Shown here: piece after piece, positions 35,706 to 44,160 of the stretch
Layout: the number at the start of each line of letters is the position of its first letter
Position numbering within the stretch: position 1 is the first letter of the stretch
From: PFJX01 sp964466195
GTDB lineage: Bacteria > Pseudomonadota > Gammaproteobacteria > Burkholderiales > Thiobacillaceae
Length of the DNA: 64,000 nucleotides
Assembly: GCA_964466195.1 (NCBI GenBank)
Contig: CAYXMQ010000006.1
Span: 62,001 to 126,000 of the forward strand
Direction: 5' to 3'
Notes under the pieces: generated by a model
What the model saw: the letters and a program-made list of their open reading frames with translations, nothing else
What the model was told of the DNA's origin: nothing
The model's database searches: none
Made by a program: the position numbers and the translations under genes

Positions 35706-36897
35706 ACGCCTGGGCTGGGTGCGAACCTGGGACGGCCCGCCGCGCCTTTGGATACACGCCGTTTCGGTGGGCGAGACGCGCGCCGCGGCGCCGCTGATTT
35801 TCGCCTGGCGGGAAAAGCATCCTGATGCCGCCATACTGCTGACCCACACCACGCCGACCGGCCGCGAAACCGGTCGTATCCTGTTCGGCGAGGAGGCCGG
35901 CGCGCTGTTTGAACAGGCGTATCTGCCTTACGATTTGCCGCCCTTGGTCAGCCTGTTCCTGAAACGGGCGCGCCCAGAGATCGGGGTGATCATGGAAACG
36001 GAGCTCTGGCCGAATCTGTTTGCCGCCTGCAAGGCGCGCGATTTGCCGTTGTTTCTGGTCAATGCCCGCCTGTCCGAGCGCTCCGCCCGCGGCTATGCCC
36101 GCGTTCGCCGGCTGGCGGCGCCGGCCTTGCAGTCGTTGCGCGGCCTGGCGGCGCAAACGGCAGATGACGCGAACCGCTTTGCCTCGCTTGGCGCGACGGC
36201 GGTTCGGATCAGCGGCAATCTGAAATTCGACGTCAGCCCGCCGCCCGCAACCGAGCAGCGCGCGCATGCACTGCAGCAACGCTTCGACGGCCGTTTCGTC
36301 TGGCTGGCGGCGAGCACGCGTGAGGGCGAAGAGCCCTTGCTGCTGGCGACGCTCGATCGGCTCAACTGCCCCGATGTCGTGCTGGTCCTGGTGCCGCGGC
36401 ATCCGCAGCGGTTCGCGGAAGTGGCGCGCTTGATCGCGGCGCGCGGGCGGCCCTGGGCGCGCCGGAGTGCGTCGAACCCGCAACCGGAGAGCGCGCTTGC
36501 CGCCGATATCAACGTCTTCCTCGGCGACAGCATGGGCGAAATGGCGGCGTATTACGCCGCTGCCGATGTGGCCTACATCGGCGGCAGCCTGTTGCCCTTT
36601 GGCGGACAGAACTTGATCGAGGCGGCGATGATGGGATGCCCGGCGCTGATCGGCCCGCATACCTGGAACTTCAGCGAAGCCGCCGATCAAGCGGTGGCGG
36701 CCGGCGCGGCGCAGCGGGTAACCGACGGCGAAGCCCTGCTGGCGGCGCTGCGAACCTTGCACGACGACGCCGAACGCCGGCAGATCATGGCCCGTGCGGG
36801 CCGGGATTTTGCCGAACGCAATCGCGGCGCGACGCAACGCACGCTGGACATGCTCGAGCCCGTCTGGACCGCGCAGGCGCACTTGCGCGCTAGATAA
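35599..36897 (+). CDS. waaA: 3-deoxy-D-manno-octulosonic acid (Kdo) transferase
   Basis: Adds Kdo to lipid IVA, the first inner-core step; membrane-anchored by an N-terminal helix (LLYSLAWLLLLPLAFLHLLW). The 432-residue product has WIHAVSVGE, the LLTHTTPTGRETG segment, METELWPNLF, and the C-terminal GGSLLPFGGQNLIEAA. The start was placed at ATG 35599, which gives the family N-terminus. It converges on tolC with a 4-base gap. Confidence 0.96.
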   Translation: MRLLYSLAWLLLLPLAFLHLLWRARRQPDYLRHWPERLGWVRTWDGPPRLWIHAVSVGETRAAAPLIFAWREKHPDAAILLTHTTPTGRETGRILFGEEAGALFEQAYLPYDLPPLVSLFLKRARPEIGVIMETELWPNLFAACKARDLPLFLVNARLSERSARGYARVRRLAAPALQSLRGLAAQTADDANRFASLGATAVRISGNLKFDVSPPPATEQRAHALQQRFDGRFVWLAASTREGEEPLLLATLDRLNCPDVVLVLVPRHPQRFAEVARLIAARGRPWARRSASNPQPESALAADINVFLGDSMGEMAAYYAAADVAYIGGSLLPFGGQNLIEAAMMGCPALIGPHTWNFSEAADQAVAAGAAQRVTDGEALLAALRTLHDDAERRQIMARAGRDFAERNRGATQRTLDMLEPVWTAQAHLRAR

Positions 36898-36901
36898 GCG
36901 C

Positions 36902-38191
36902 CTAGTTCAACAGCGCATCGACCGCTTTGAGGTCAGCCTCATCCAGACTTCCGGCCGCGGCCTTGAGCTGCAGGCCGGCAACCAGGGTTTGATAGCGCGC
37001 GGCGGCCAGATCGCGCCGCGCGGTAAACAATTGTTGCTGCGCATTGAGGACGTCGACGCGGGTGCGTACGCCGACTTCCAGGCCGAGTTTGGTCGATTTC
37101 AACTGCGCCTCGCTGGACACCAGCGCCTGCTCCAGCGCCCTCACTTGAGCATCGCCGGAGAGTACGCCCAGGAAACCTTGCCGGGCTTCAAGCCGCGCCT
37201 GGCGGCGGGCATTGTCGAGTTCAAAACGGGATTTCTCCTGCAGCGCGACGGCCTCACGCACCCGCGAGTCGATGGCGCCGCCCTGGTACAACGCCCAGCC
37301 GAATTCCAGGCCCAACACCCCGGAGCGGCTGGAATTCACCACCGCGGACGGATTGCGGCTGTCGCTATAGCTGGCGGACAAATCCAGCGTCGGCAGATGG
37401 CCGCCGCGCAGGCGCTCGACGTCGCGGCGCGCCAGTTCGAGCGCAGACTGATTGAGGTGTACCGCGAGGCTGTCCGCTTCCGCCTGCTTGACCCAGGCAT
37501 CCATGTTGTTGGGCTCCGGCAAGCCCAATTTCGCGCCGACGCTCAAACGCGCCAGCTCCGGACTTTCTCTGTTGATGAATTTTTCCAGCGCGCGACGTTT
37601 CACTTCCAGATCATTCTGAGCCGCGATTTCCTGCGCCGTGGTCAGATCGTAGCGCGCCTGGGCTTCGTGGGTATCGGTGATGGTGGCGGCGCCGACTTCA
37701 AAACTCTTGCGCGCCTGCGCCAGCTGTTCGGCGAAGGCCTGCTTCTGCGCTTGCGCGGTGGCGAGCACATCCTGCGCCTGCAGGACGGCGAAATAGGCTT
37801 GCGCGACGGACAACAGCAGTTTCTGTTCGGCCAGCTTCAGTTGCTGTTCCGACAGCAGCGCCTGAACCTTGGCTTGTTCATAGGCTTCCAGATTCTGCTT
37901 GCGGTAGAGCGGCTGGGTCAGCGTAAGGGAAACGCTGCTCGAGTTGTATTCCCGGGAACCCAAACTGCCGCGCGACTCGTTGTAACGCGTGTTGGCGCCG
38001 AGGTTGATGCTGGGCCGCAAGCCGGCTCGCCCCTGTGGAATCTTCTCCTGTCCGGCCTTGGCGCTCTCTTGAGCGGCGGCGTATTCGGCATCGTTCTCTC
38101 GCGCCAACTGATAGATCGCACTGAGCTTGGCAGTGTCAGCCAAGGCGGGGAGCGCAAGCAGCAGCGCTGTAAGTAGCAAGGTCCGGCGCAT
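36902..38191 (-). CDS. tolC: TolC-family outer membrane efflux protein
   Basis: Outer-membrane channel for multidrug efflux or type I secretion. The 429-residue product has a signal peptide (MRRTLLLTALLLALPALA) and two repeated halves with long coiled helices rich in Ala, Gln and Glu. It follows pcm and a rhodanese gene in the order common for betaproteobacteria. Confidence 0.93.
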   Translation of the reverse strand: MRRTLLLTALLLALPALADTAKLSAIYQLARENDAEYAAAQESAKAGQEKIPQGRAGLRPSINLGANTRYNESRGSLGSREYNSSSVSLTLTQPLYRKQNLEAYEQAKVQALLSEQQLKLAEQKLLLSVAQAYFAVLQAQDVLATAQAQKQAFAEQLAQARKSFEVGAATITDTHEAQARYDLTTAQEIAAQNDLEVKRRALEKFINRESPELARLSVGAKLGLPEPNNMDAWVKQAEADSLAVHLNQSALELARRDVERLRGGHLPTLDLSASYSDSRNPSAVVNSSRSGVLGLEFGWALYQGGAIDSRVREAVALQEKSRFELDNARRQARLEARQGFLGVLSGDAQVRALEQALVSSEAQLKSTKLGLEVGVRTRVDVLNAQQQLFTARRDLAAARYQTLVAGLQLKAAAGSLDEADLKAVDALLN

Positions 38192-38206
38192 TATTTTTTC
38201 ACTCGC

Positions 38207-38530
38207 TCAGTAAACAGGCATTTGACGATCAACTTCTTTGGCCCAGGCATCTACGCCGCCGCTCAGGTTGATCACGTTTTCAAAGCCATTGTGTTCGAGA
38301 AAGCGGGCGACATGAAAACTGCGCACGCCATGATGGCAAATCACCACCGTTTCCCGATCCGGGTCCAGCTGCGCAAACGTCGACTGAAACTGGCTCATCG
38401 GCATCAGCTCGGCGCCCGCAATGTGGCAGCGCTCGAACTCCCAAGGTTCACGCACATCCAGCAGCAACGGCTTGGCGCGTTGCGCATCATCGAGCCAGGA
38501 CTTGAGCTCGGTGGGACGGAGTTGACGCAT
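38207..38530 (-). CDS. Rhodanese-like domain protein
   Basis: The 107-residue single-domain rhodanese has LLLDVREPWEFERCHIAGA and the active-site loop CHHGVRS with the catalytic Cys65. It is likely a cytosolic sulfurtransferase. The ATG at 38530 was chosen because residues upstream are unlike the family. It is 13 bases from pcm and 15 from tolC. Confidence 0.93.
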   Translation of the reverse strand: MRQLRPTELKSWLDDAQRAKPLLLDVREPWEFERCHIAGAELMPMSQFQSTFAQLDPDRETVVICHHGVRSFHVARFLEHNGFENVINLSGGVDAWAKEVDRQMPVY

Positions 38531-38543
38531 CAGGCCCGCCGCA

Positions 38544-39197
38544 TCAGAAAACGAAACGCTCCGGCTCCAGCGCATTCTTCAGCACCGGTACACACGTTTC
38601 AAACAAGCGGTCGGTGCGGTAGCTGGCGGGTGCGAGGCAAGTCACCAGTGTGGCCGCCATCGCATCGCCTTCGCCGACGATGGCGAACAGGCGTCCGCCC
38701 GGGCTGAGCCGCTTGAGGTAGGCCGGCGGCAACAAGGGCGTGGATCCGGTCAGGACGATGACATCGAAACCGCCGTCATCGGTCCAGTCTTGTGCGGCAT
38801 CGCCCTGACGGCTTTGGATATTGGTCAGGCCATGCGCCCTGAATTTGGCCTCAGCCTCGACTTTCAGATCAGCGCGCAATTCCACCGTGACTACCACGCC
38901 GGCCTGATGCGCCATCAATGCCGTGAAATATCCGCTGCCGGTCCCCACTTCCAGCACCCGATCCTGGCCTTTCAACTGCAAGGCCTGCAAGACGCGCGCC
39001 TCAACCTTGGGCGCCCACATCATCTCACCCTCGCCGAGCGGAATCTCCATATCGACAAAGGCCAGGGAGCGATAAACCTGCGGGACATAATCTTCGCGTT
39101 TGACCTTGTGCAGCAGGTCCAGCACCCGGGGATCGAGCACTTCCCAGGGACGAATCTGCTGTTCCACCATGTTGAAGCGCGCTTTTTCGTAGTCCAT
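38544..39197 (-). CDS. pcm: Protein-L-isoaspartate O-methyltransferase
   Basis: Repairs damaged aspartyl and asparaginyl residues using SAM. The 217-residue product starts MDYEKARFNMVEQQIRPWEV and has VLEVGTGSGYFTALMA. An ATG at 39233 would add 12 residues with no family match. It heads the pcm-rhodanese-tolC unit. Confidence 0.93.
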   Translation of the reverse strand: MDYEKARFNMVEQQIRPWEVLDPRVLDLLHKVKREDYVPQVYRSLAFVDMEIPLGEGEMMWAPKVEARVLQALQLKGQDRVLEVGTGSGYFTALMAHQAGVVVTVELRADLKVEAEAKFRAHGLTNIQSRQGDAAQDWTDDGGFDVIVLTGSTPLLPPAYLKRLSPGGRLFAIVGEGDAMAATLVTCLAPASYRTDRLFETCVPVLKNALEPERFVF

Positions 39198-39305
39198 CGC
39201 CTGATCGCCCAAAAGAATTGAAGTGGATTTCATTTTAGCCGAACGGCCTGCCTGAAGTATTCTCGCGCAGGTTCAATTCAACCCCGGGTCTATTCCGGAA
39301 TCATC

Positions 39306-40082
39306 ATGAGCCTCTTCTCACGCCGCCGCAGTCCGGGCCACGCCCCGGTCGAAATCAGCGAACGCAACGACATTCGTTTCCTGCATCTGGGCGGCCCGGC
39401 CGTGCAAAGCGCCATGCGCATCAAGGAGCCTTATGCGCTGGATTTGGAATACACCCGCGCGATGATGGCTTTTCTGCTGTTTCACCGTGCGCCCAGGGAT
39501 ATTGCGCTGATCGGCCTGGGCGGCGGCTCCATCGCCAAGTACATCCACCGCCATCTGCCGGAATGCCGGCTGACAGCGCTGGAAATCAACCCGGAAGTGG
39601 TGGCCGCTGCGCGCGCCTATTTTCTGCTGCCGCAGGATGACGAGCGGCTTTCGGTCATCACCGGCGATGGCGCGGCATTCGTGCATGCCCATCCGGACAG
39701 CCAGGATGTCTTGCTGGTGGACGGTTACGATGCCAAGCGCATCGTCGAAGCCTTATCCAGTCCCGAGTTCTACCGCGCCTGCAAGGCCATGCTGCGGCCC
39801 GGCGGCGTTGCCGTGTTCAATCTGTGGGGCTCGGATGAATACTACCCGCGCTATTTCGACCGCCTGGCCCGCGCCTTCGGCGAACATGTGCTGCAACTGC
39901 CGGCGGAAAAAAAGGGCAACATCATCGTGTTCGCTTTTCGCAAACCGCTGCCGCCGGTCGGCATGGCCCAATTGATGCGTGAAGCAAACCGACTGGAAAC
40001 GCTGCTGGACCTGGAATTCGAGGCGTTCGTGACGCGCATGCGCAATTGGAACCCGGCTTCAAGCGACGCCTTCATCGTTTGA
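39306..40082 (+). CDS. Spermidine synthase-like protein
   Basis: The 258-residue protein has the aminopropyltransferase-type fold, with LIGLGGGSIAKYIHRHLPE and LTALEINPEVV. Many bacterial members of this fold lack proven polyamine activity. It is divergent from pcm, sharing a 108-base upstream region. Confidence 0.85.
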   Translation: MSLFSRRRSPGHAPVEISERNDIRFLHLGGPAVQSAMRIKEPYALDLEYTRAMMAFLLFHRAPRDIALIGLGGGSIAKYIHRHLPECRLTALEINPEVVAAARAYFLLPQDDERLSVITGDGAAFVHAHPDSQDVLLVDGYDAKRIVEALSSPEFYRACKAMLRPGGVAVFNLWGSDEYYPRYFDRLARAFGEHVLQLPAEKKGNIIVFAFRKPLPPVGMAQLMREANRLETLLDLEFEAFVTRMRNWNPASSDAFIV

Positions 40083-40242
40083 TTTTCATCGCACGGGTCG
40101 CGACAAGCCGGTTGCGCCTGCAAGCTGCGCGCCGAAATCCCAAGCGCTAAAGCGCCAGCGTTTCCACTGCCATCGCAATGCTTTCCATCCCGGTTGAAGG
40201 GTGGGAAAATTCGATTCAGTTAAGTATTGATTCGAGGCGGCC

Positions 40243-40785
40243 ATGATCGATAAAGACGGTTACCGGCCGAACGTGGGCATCATCATCTGCAATGCACGCA
40301 ATGAAGTTTTCTGGGGCAAACGCATCCGTCAGAACTCATGGCAGTTTCCCCAGGGCGGCATTAAGCATGGCGAGAGCCCCGAACAGGCCATGTATCGTGA
40401 GCTGATGGAAGAAGTGGGGTTGGCGCAGGAACATGTGCGCATTCTTGGACGCACCCGCAACTGGATGCGCTATGAAGTGCCGCGCGACTGGATGAAACGC
40501 GAATGGCGCGGGCATTACCGCGGCCAGAAGCAGATCTGGTTTTTACTGCGCCTGGTGGGACGCGATTGCGATGTCCGCTTGCGCGCATCTGAACACCCCG
40601 AGTTCGATGCCTGGCGCTGGCACGAGTATTGGGCGCCGGCGGCAGACGTTGTCGAGTTCAAGCGCGAGGTCTACCGTACGGCACTGAGCGAACTGGAGCG
40701 CTATTTGAATGTCGGCGCCGAGCATCCGCGCGCATGCCACCCGTACATGCTGGGCATGCGCACGCATGGCGTCGGTCGCAGCTGA
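40243..40785 (+). CDS. rppH: RNA pyrophosphohydrolase
   Basis: Nudix enzyme that removes pyrophosphate from mRNA 5-prime ends, starting decay. The 180-residue product starts MIDKDGYRPNVGIIICN and has the Nudix box GGIKHGESPEQAMYRELMEEVG. GAGGCGG precedes the ATG. Confidence 0.96.
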   Translation: MIDKDGYRPNVGIIICNARNEVFWGKRIRQNSWQFPQGGIKHGESPEQAMYRELMEEVGLAQEHVRILGRTRNWMRYEVPRDWMKREWRGHYRGQKQIWFLLRLVGRDCDVRLRASEHPEFDAWRWHEYWAPAADVVEFKREVYRTALSELERYLNVGAEHPRACHPYMLGMRTHGVGRS

Positions 40786-40863
40786 GTCGCGTAGCCAGTT
40801 TTTTTCATATTTCATCCGGTCTTCGGATCAACCTAACAAAAAACATACTGAGCGAGCCTTATC

Positions 40864-41457
40864 GTGAGCACAAACTTTACGGTCATCCCCACCTCCCCCC
40901 TGCAAAAGGGCGCCACATTCCACAAGCCGCGTCAGGCCTTGCCCGAGCAGGTCATGCTTGAGCAGCCGGCCGCCGATGTGATGACCGATTTCAGGATCGT
41001 CACCGCCTATACGATCTTTCCTCTGGAGACGATCGAGGCGGCACGCGCCAAGATGATCCATCGCGGGGTACGCATGCTGCTGGTGGTGGATGATCAGAAT
41101 CACATCCTTGGACTGATCACGTCGACCGACCTGACCGGTGAAAAACCCATGCAAGTCGTGCAAACCCAGGGCATACGCCATTCCGACGTGATGGTGAAAG
41201 ACATCATGACGCCGCGCGAAAAGCTTGAAGTCCTGTGCATGGATGACCTGCAAAACGCCAAAGTCGGCAACATCGTCGCCACGCTGAAAGCGCAAGGCCG
41301 CCAACACGCCTTGGCCGTGGAACGTACGCCGGACCGCAGCCAGATTCTGCGCGGCATGTTCTCGGTCTCGCAGATCAGCCGGCAGCTCGGCGCTCATGTC
41401 GAAACCGCCGGCGTGGCCGGCACCTTCGCCGAACTGGGCGTCGAACTCGGCAGATAG
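40864..41457 (+). CDS. CBS-domain protein
   Basis: The 197-residue protein has two CBS motifs (VMTDFRIV...IFPLETIEAA and DIMTPREKLEVL) and no other domain. Such proteins bind adenine nucleotides and sense energy state. The GTG start is at 40864. The next gene starts one base past its stop, so they are coupled. Confidence 0.88.
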   Translation: MSTNFTVIPTSPLQKGATFHKPRQALPEQVMLEQPAADVMTDFRIVTAYTIFPLETIEAARAKMIHRGVRMLLVVDDQNHILGLITSTDLTGEKPMQVVQTQGIRHSDVMVKDIMTPREKLEVLCMDDLQNAKVGNIVATLKAQGRQHALAVERTPDRSQILRGMFSVSQISRQLGAHVETAGVAGTFAELGVELGR

Positions 41458-41458
41458 C

Positions 41459-41824
41459 GTGAAGCTGGCCACCCGCCCCCAAACGCTGCCCGGCAACACG
41501 GGCCAGTGGGAGTGTGGCGAGCCGCTCTGGAAGCTGGCCCCCAAACGCGACAGCGAAGGCCATCCCTACGTTGATTTCATGATGCTGGCGCCGGGGTTCA
41601 AGCATCGTCCGGCCCATGAAATCGACTATTTGATGCACGCTATTCAAGGGGTGCTGGCGAATTTTGAACGCTGGGTGGTGTTTGCCGATTTCAACCTGAA
41701 GATCAATGTGCTTTGGGTATCCCTGAAATATCGTCCCGGCATCATGACCGAAGTCGTTGCCGCGCTGCGCGCACAAGCGCCGGTACTGAAGCTGGTTGCA
41801 CATAATCCTGAGCAATGGGGATGA
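41459..41824 (+). CDS. Uncharacterised 121-residue protein
   Basis: Not recognised. The GTG start follows the CBS gene by one base and the next gene starts one base after the stop, so it is part of a tight three-gene unit. Features are ECGEPLWKLAPKRDSEGHPYVDFMM and a compact alpha/beta-looking C-terminal half (EIDYLMHAIQGVLANFERW, then ITEVVAALRAQ-like helix). No signal peptide, membrane segment or metal motif is evident. Confidence 0.7.
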   Translation: MKLATRPQTLPGNTGQWECGEPLWKLAPKRDSEGHPYVDFMMLAPGFKHRPAHEIDYLMHAIQGVLANFERWVVFADFNLKINVLWVSLKYRPGIMTEVVAALRAQAPVLKLVAHNPEQWG

Positions 41825-41825
41825 G

Positions 41826-42452
41826 ATGTCCGTGATTCGTAGCCTGATCGTTGGATCACTGGCCATGTTTTCGACGGTCGTCTGGCCACAACAGCCCGGC
41901 TGGCCGCAAACGCCGTTCTGGCCGGTAATCCAGTACTGGCCGATGCCCCCGGTCTGGGCCGTTCCGGCCCCCATGCCCGCTCAGGCAATGCCGTTTCCGA
42001 CACCCTTCTGGCTCTGGTCGCTGCCGTACTGGAACGTCCCGCCCGCAACCATGCCTCCCATGTCGGCTTCCCCTGCCGTACCGGCTGCCTTGGCGCCCGA
42101 GTTAGCGCCGCCTGCATCAGTTCCGACATCACCACCTGCACCCGGCCCCGAAGCGGCTGCGCCGCCCACACCGCAATCTGTGCCGGCCGCCCCCTCCCCC
42201 CCGCTCAGCGCTGCCAGCGAACCGGAGCCGCCAACAGCGATTCCCATCATTGCCGAGCCCCCGTCGTCCGCAGCCATCCAGCCTGCTGCGCCGCCTCCCG
42301 CCATGGCCGCGGCATCGACACAACCTGTCGAAGTCACCATGAAGCCGAGCGTAAAACCGAAGCTCCTTAGAAAGCCCAAACCCGCCGGCAAACCGCCCAA
42401 GACACTGCGCAAGCTGTGCTGGAAAGACGGCCGCCTGGATGTCTGCCCTTGA
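41826..42452 (+). CDS. Secreted proline/alanine-rich protein of unknown function
   Basis: The 208-residue product starts MSVIRSLIVGSLAMFSTVVW, a weak signal peptide. A Trp/Pro-rich region follows (several FWP and WP repeats, residues 20-70), then a long Ala/Pro linker (70-165) and a basic Lys-rich C-terminus with two cysteines (LCWKDGRLDVCP). It is probably periplasmic or surface exposed. Function unknown. Low complexity leaves open that length varies between strains. Confidence 0.7.
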   Translation: MSVIRSLIVGSLAMFSTVVWPQQPGWPQTPFWPVIQYWPMPPVWAVPAPMPAQAMPFPTPFWLWSLPYWNVPPATMPPMSASPAVPAALAPELAPPASVPTSPPAPGPEAAAPPTPQSVPAAPSPPLSAASEPEPPTAIPIIAEPPSSAAIQPAAPPPAMAAASTQPVEVTMKPSVKPKLLRKPKPAGKPPKTLRKLCWKDGRLDVCP

Positions 42453-42647
42453 GTTCGCAGCCCGGTACGCTTTGTCGCCTCCCGCTTCCCCTACTCTTGT
42501 GGGTAGGCCTCGCCAGGGCATAACCCGAGTAAAATGATCAGGTAATGATTGATCTTGAAATGCGATCGATCGTCTTCATTTAGCACGCACTCGCAATCGC
42601 GTTACATCTGCATCAACCCCATTCTTTTCCCACTCAGAGGTCAGACC

Positions 42648-43736
42648 ATGTCGGTTTCCGTAGAACAAGTGCAAGCCGCACTCAAAGAACTCATTGATCC
42701 CAACACCCAGAAGGATTTCATCGCCACGAAATCAGCCCGCAACATCAAGGTGGATGCTGGCGCGGTCAGCCTCGATGTGGTGCTGCCCTATCCCGCCAAG
42801 ATGGTGATGAACGAAATCGGCAAGATGATCGAGGACAAGATCAAAAGCGTCGCCGGCGTGGCGAGCGTACAGGCCAATATTTCCTGGAAGATCGTCGCTC
42901 ACAGCGTGCAGAAGGGCGTCAAACTGATCCCTGGCGTCAAGAACATCATCGCAGTCGCTTCCGGCAAAGGCGGCGTCGGCAAATCCACCACCGCCGTCAA
43001 TCTGGCCTTGGCGCTGGCGGCCGAAGGCGCCAATGTCGGCATGCTCGACGCCGACATTTATGGCCCCTCGCAGCCCACCATGCTGGGCATCCACGGCCGC
43101 CCGGAATCGCCCGACGGCCAGAATCTGGAACCCATGCTCGGCCATGGCCTGCAAGCCATGTCCATCGGCTTCCTGATCGATGTGGAGACGCCGATGGTCT
43201 GGCGCGGCCCGATGGTCACGCAAGCCCTCGAGCAACTGCTCAACAACACCAAATGGAAGGACCTGGATTATCTGGTCGTCGATCTGCCGCCCGGCACCGG
43301 CGACATCCAGCTCACGCTGGCGCAGCGCGTACCGGTTACCGGCGCGGTGATTGTCACCACGCCGCAGGACATCGCGCTGATCGACGCTCGCAAGGGCCTG
43401 AAAATGTTCGAGAAAGTCGGCGTGCCCATCCTCGGCGTGGTGGAAAACATGAGCCTGCATATCTGTTCCCAGTGCGGCCATGAAGAACGCATCTTCGGTG
43501 AGGGCGGCGGCGAGCGCATGTGCAAGGATTACGGCAATGAATTCCTCGGCGCGCTGCCGCTGGATATCCGTATCCGCGAAGAAACCGACTCCGGCAAACC
43601 CACCGTGGTGGCGGAACCGGAATCCCGCATCGCTGAAATCTATCGTCAGATTGCCCGCCGCGTCGCGGTGAAAGTCGGCGATCTGGCGGTGGATCATTCC
43701 TCGAAATTCCCCAGCATCGTGATTCAGAACACCTGA
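42648..43736 (+). CDS. apbC: Iron-sulfur cluster carrier protein ApbC (Mrp)
   Basis: P-loop ATPase that binds and transfers Fe-S clusters. The 362-residue product has an N-terminal MIP18-like region, Walker A GKGGVGKST, and the conserved CSQCGHEERIFG cysteine pair. ATG 42648 was chosen; an upstream in-frame start is unlike the family. A strong terminator follows. Confidence 0.95.
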   Translation: MSVSVEQVQAALKELIDPNTQKDFIATKSARNIKVDAGAVSLDVVLPYPAKMVMNEIGKMIEDKIKSVAGVASVQANISWKIVAHSVQKGVKLIPGVKNIIAVASGKGGVGKSTTAVNLALALAAEGANVGMLDADIYGPSQPTMLGIHGRPESPDGQNLEPMLGHGLQAMSIGFLIDVETPMVWRGPMVTQALEQLLNNTKWKDLDYLVVDLPPGTGDIQLTLAQRVPVTGAVIVTTPQDIALIDARKGLKMFEKVGVPILGVVENMSLHICSQCGHEERIFGEGGGERMCKDYGNEFLGALPLDIRIREETDSGKPTVVAEPESRIAEIYRQIARRVAVKVGDLAVDHSSKFPSIVIQNT

Positions 43737-43758
43737 TTTCGCTCGCGTAAGAACCGAG

Positions 43759-43796
43759 AAAAAAGGCGCCGCAAGGAAACTTGCGGCGCCTTTTTT
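43759..43796 (+). terminator. Intrinsic terminator after apbC
   Basis: An 11-bp perfect stem (43765-43775 with 43780-43790) with a GAAA loop is followed by six T. Six A upstream make it potentially bidirectional. Confidence 0.95.
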
Positions 43797-43920
43797 CGTC
43801 TCATCGCCACCCTGGCCGCTATAACCGGTGTAACTCTAGTGACCGAGTCGACCAGCTCGGCCCGATTAACTGCCAACCTATCGGGAGCATTTTCCTGATC
43901 AACTCACATGGAGACTCATC

Positions 43921-44115
43921 ATGAACGCAAACGTCGGTGGTATCGATCGCATCCTGCGCATTGTTGTTGGCTTGGCCTTGATGGTTTGGGCGGCCGCGTT
44001 TGACGGACCGGTCTGGGCCTGGATAGGCATCGTGCCGCTGGCCACGGGCCTGTTCAAATTCTGTCCGGTCTACCCGCTGCTGGGTATGAGCACCTGCCCG
44101 GCGAAAAAGGAGTGA
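43921..44115 (+). CDS. DUF2892 (YgaP-like) small membrane protein
   Basis: The 64-residue product starts MNANVGGIDRILRIVVGLAL and has two hydrophobic segments separated by a short turn, then CPVYPLLGMSTCP. This is the YgaP transmembrane family, unlinked here to a rhodanese domain. GGAGA precedes the ATG. Confidence 0.87.
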   Translation: MNANVGGIDRILRIVVGLALMVWAAAFDGPVWAWIGIVPLATGLFKFCPVYPLLGMSTCPAKKE

Positions 44116-44129
44116 GCTCGTCGCGAAAT

Positions 44130-44160
44130 GAAAAACGCCCCGGCTTCGGGGCGTTTTTCA
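44130..44160. terminator. Bidirectional terminator between DUF2892 gene and ilvA
   Basis: The stem GAAAAACGCCCCG (44130-44142 region) pairs with CGGGGCGTTTTTC, with a GCTT-type loop and runs of A and T on each side. It serves the plus-strand small gene and overlaps the stop codon of the minus-strand ilvA. Confidence 0.9.
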
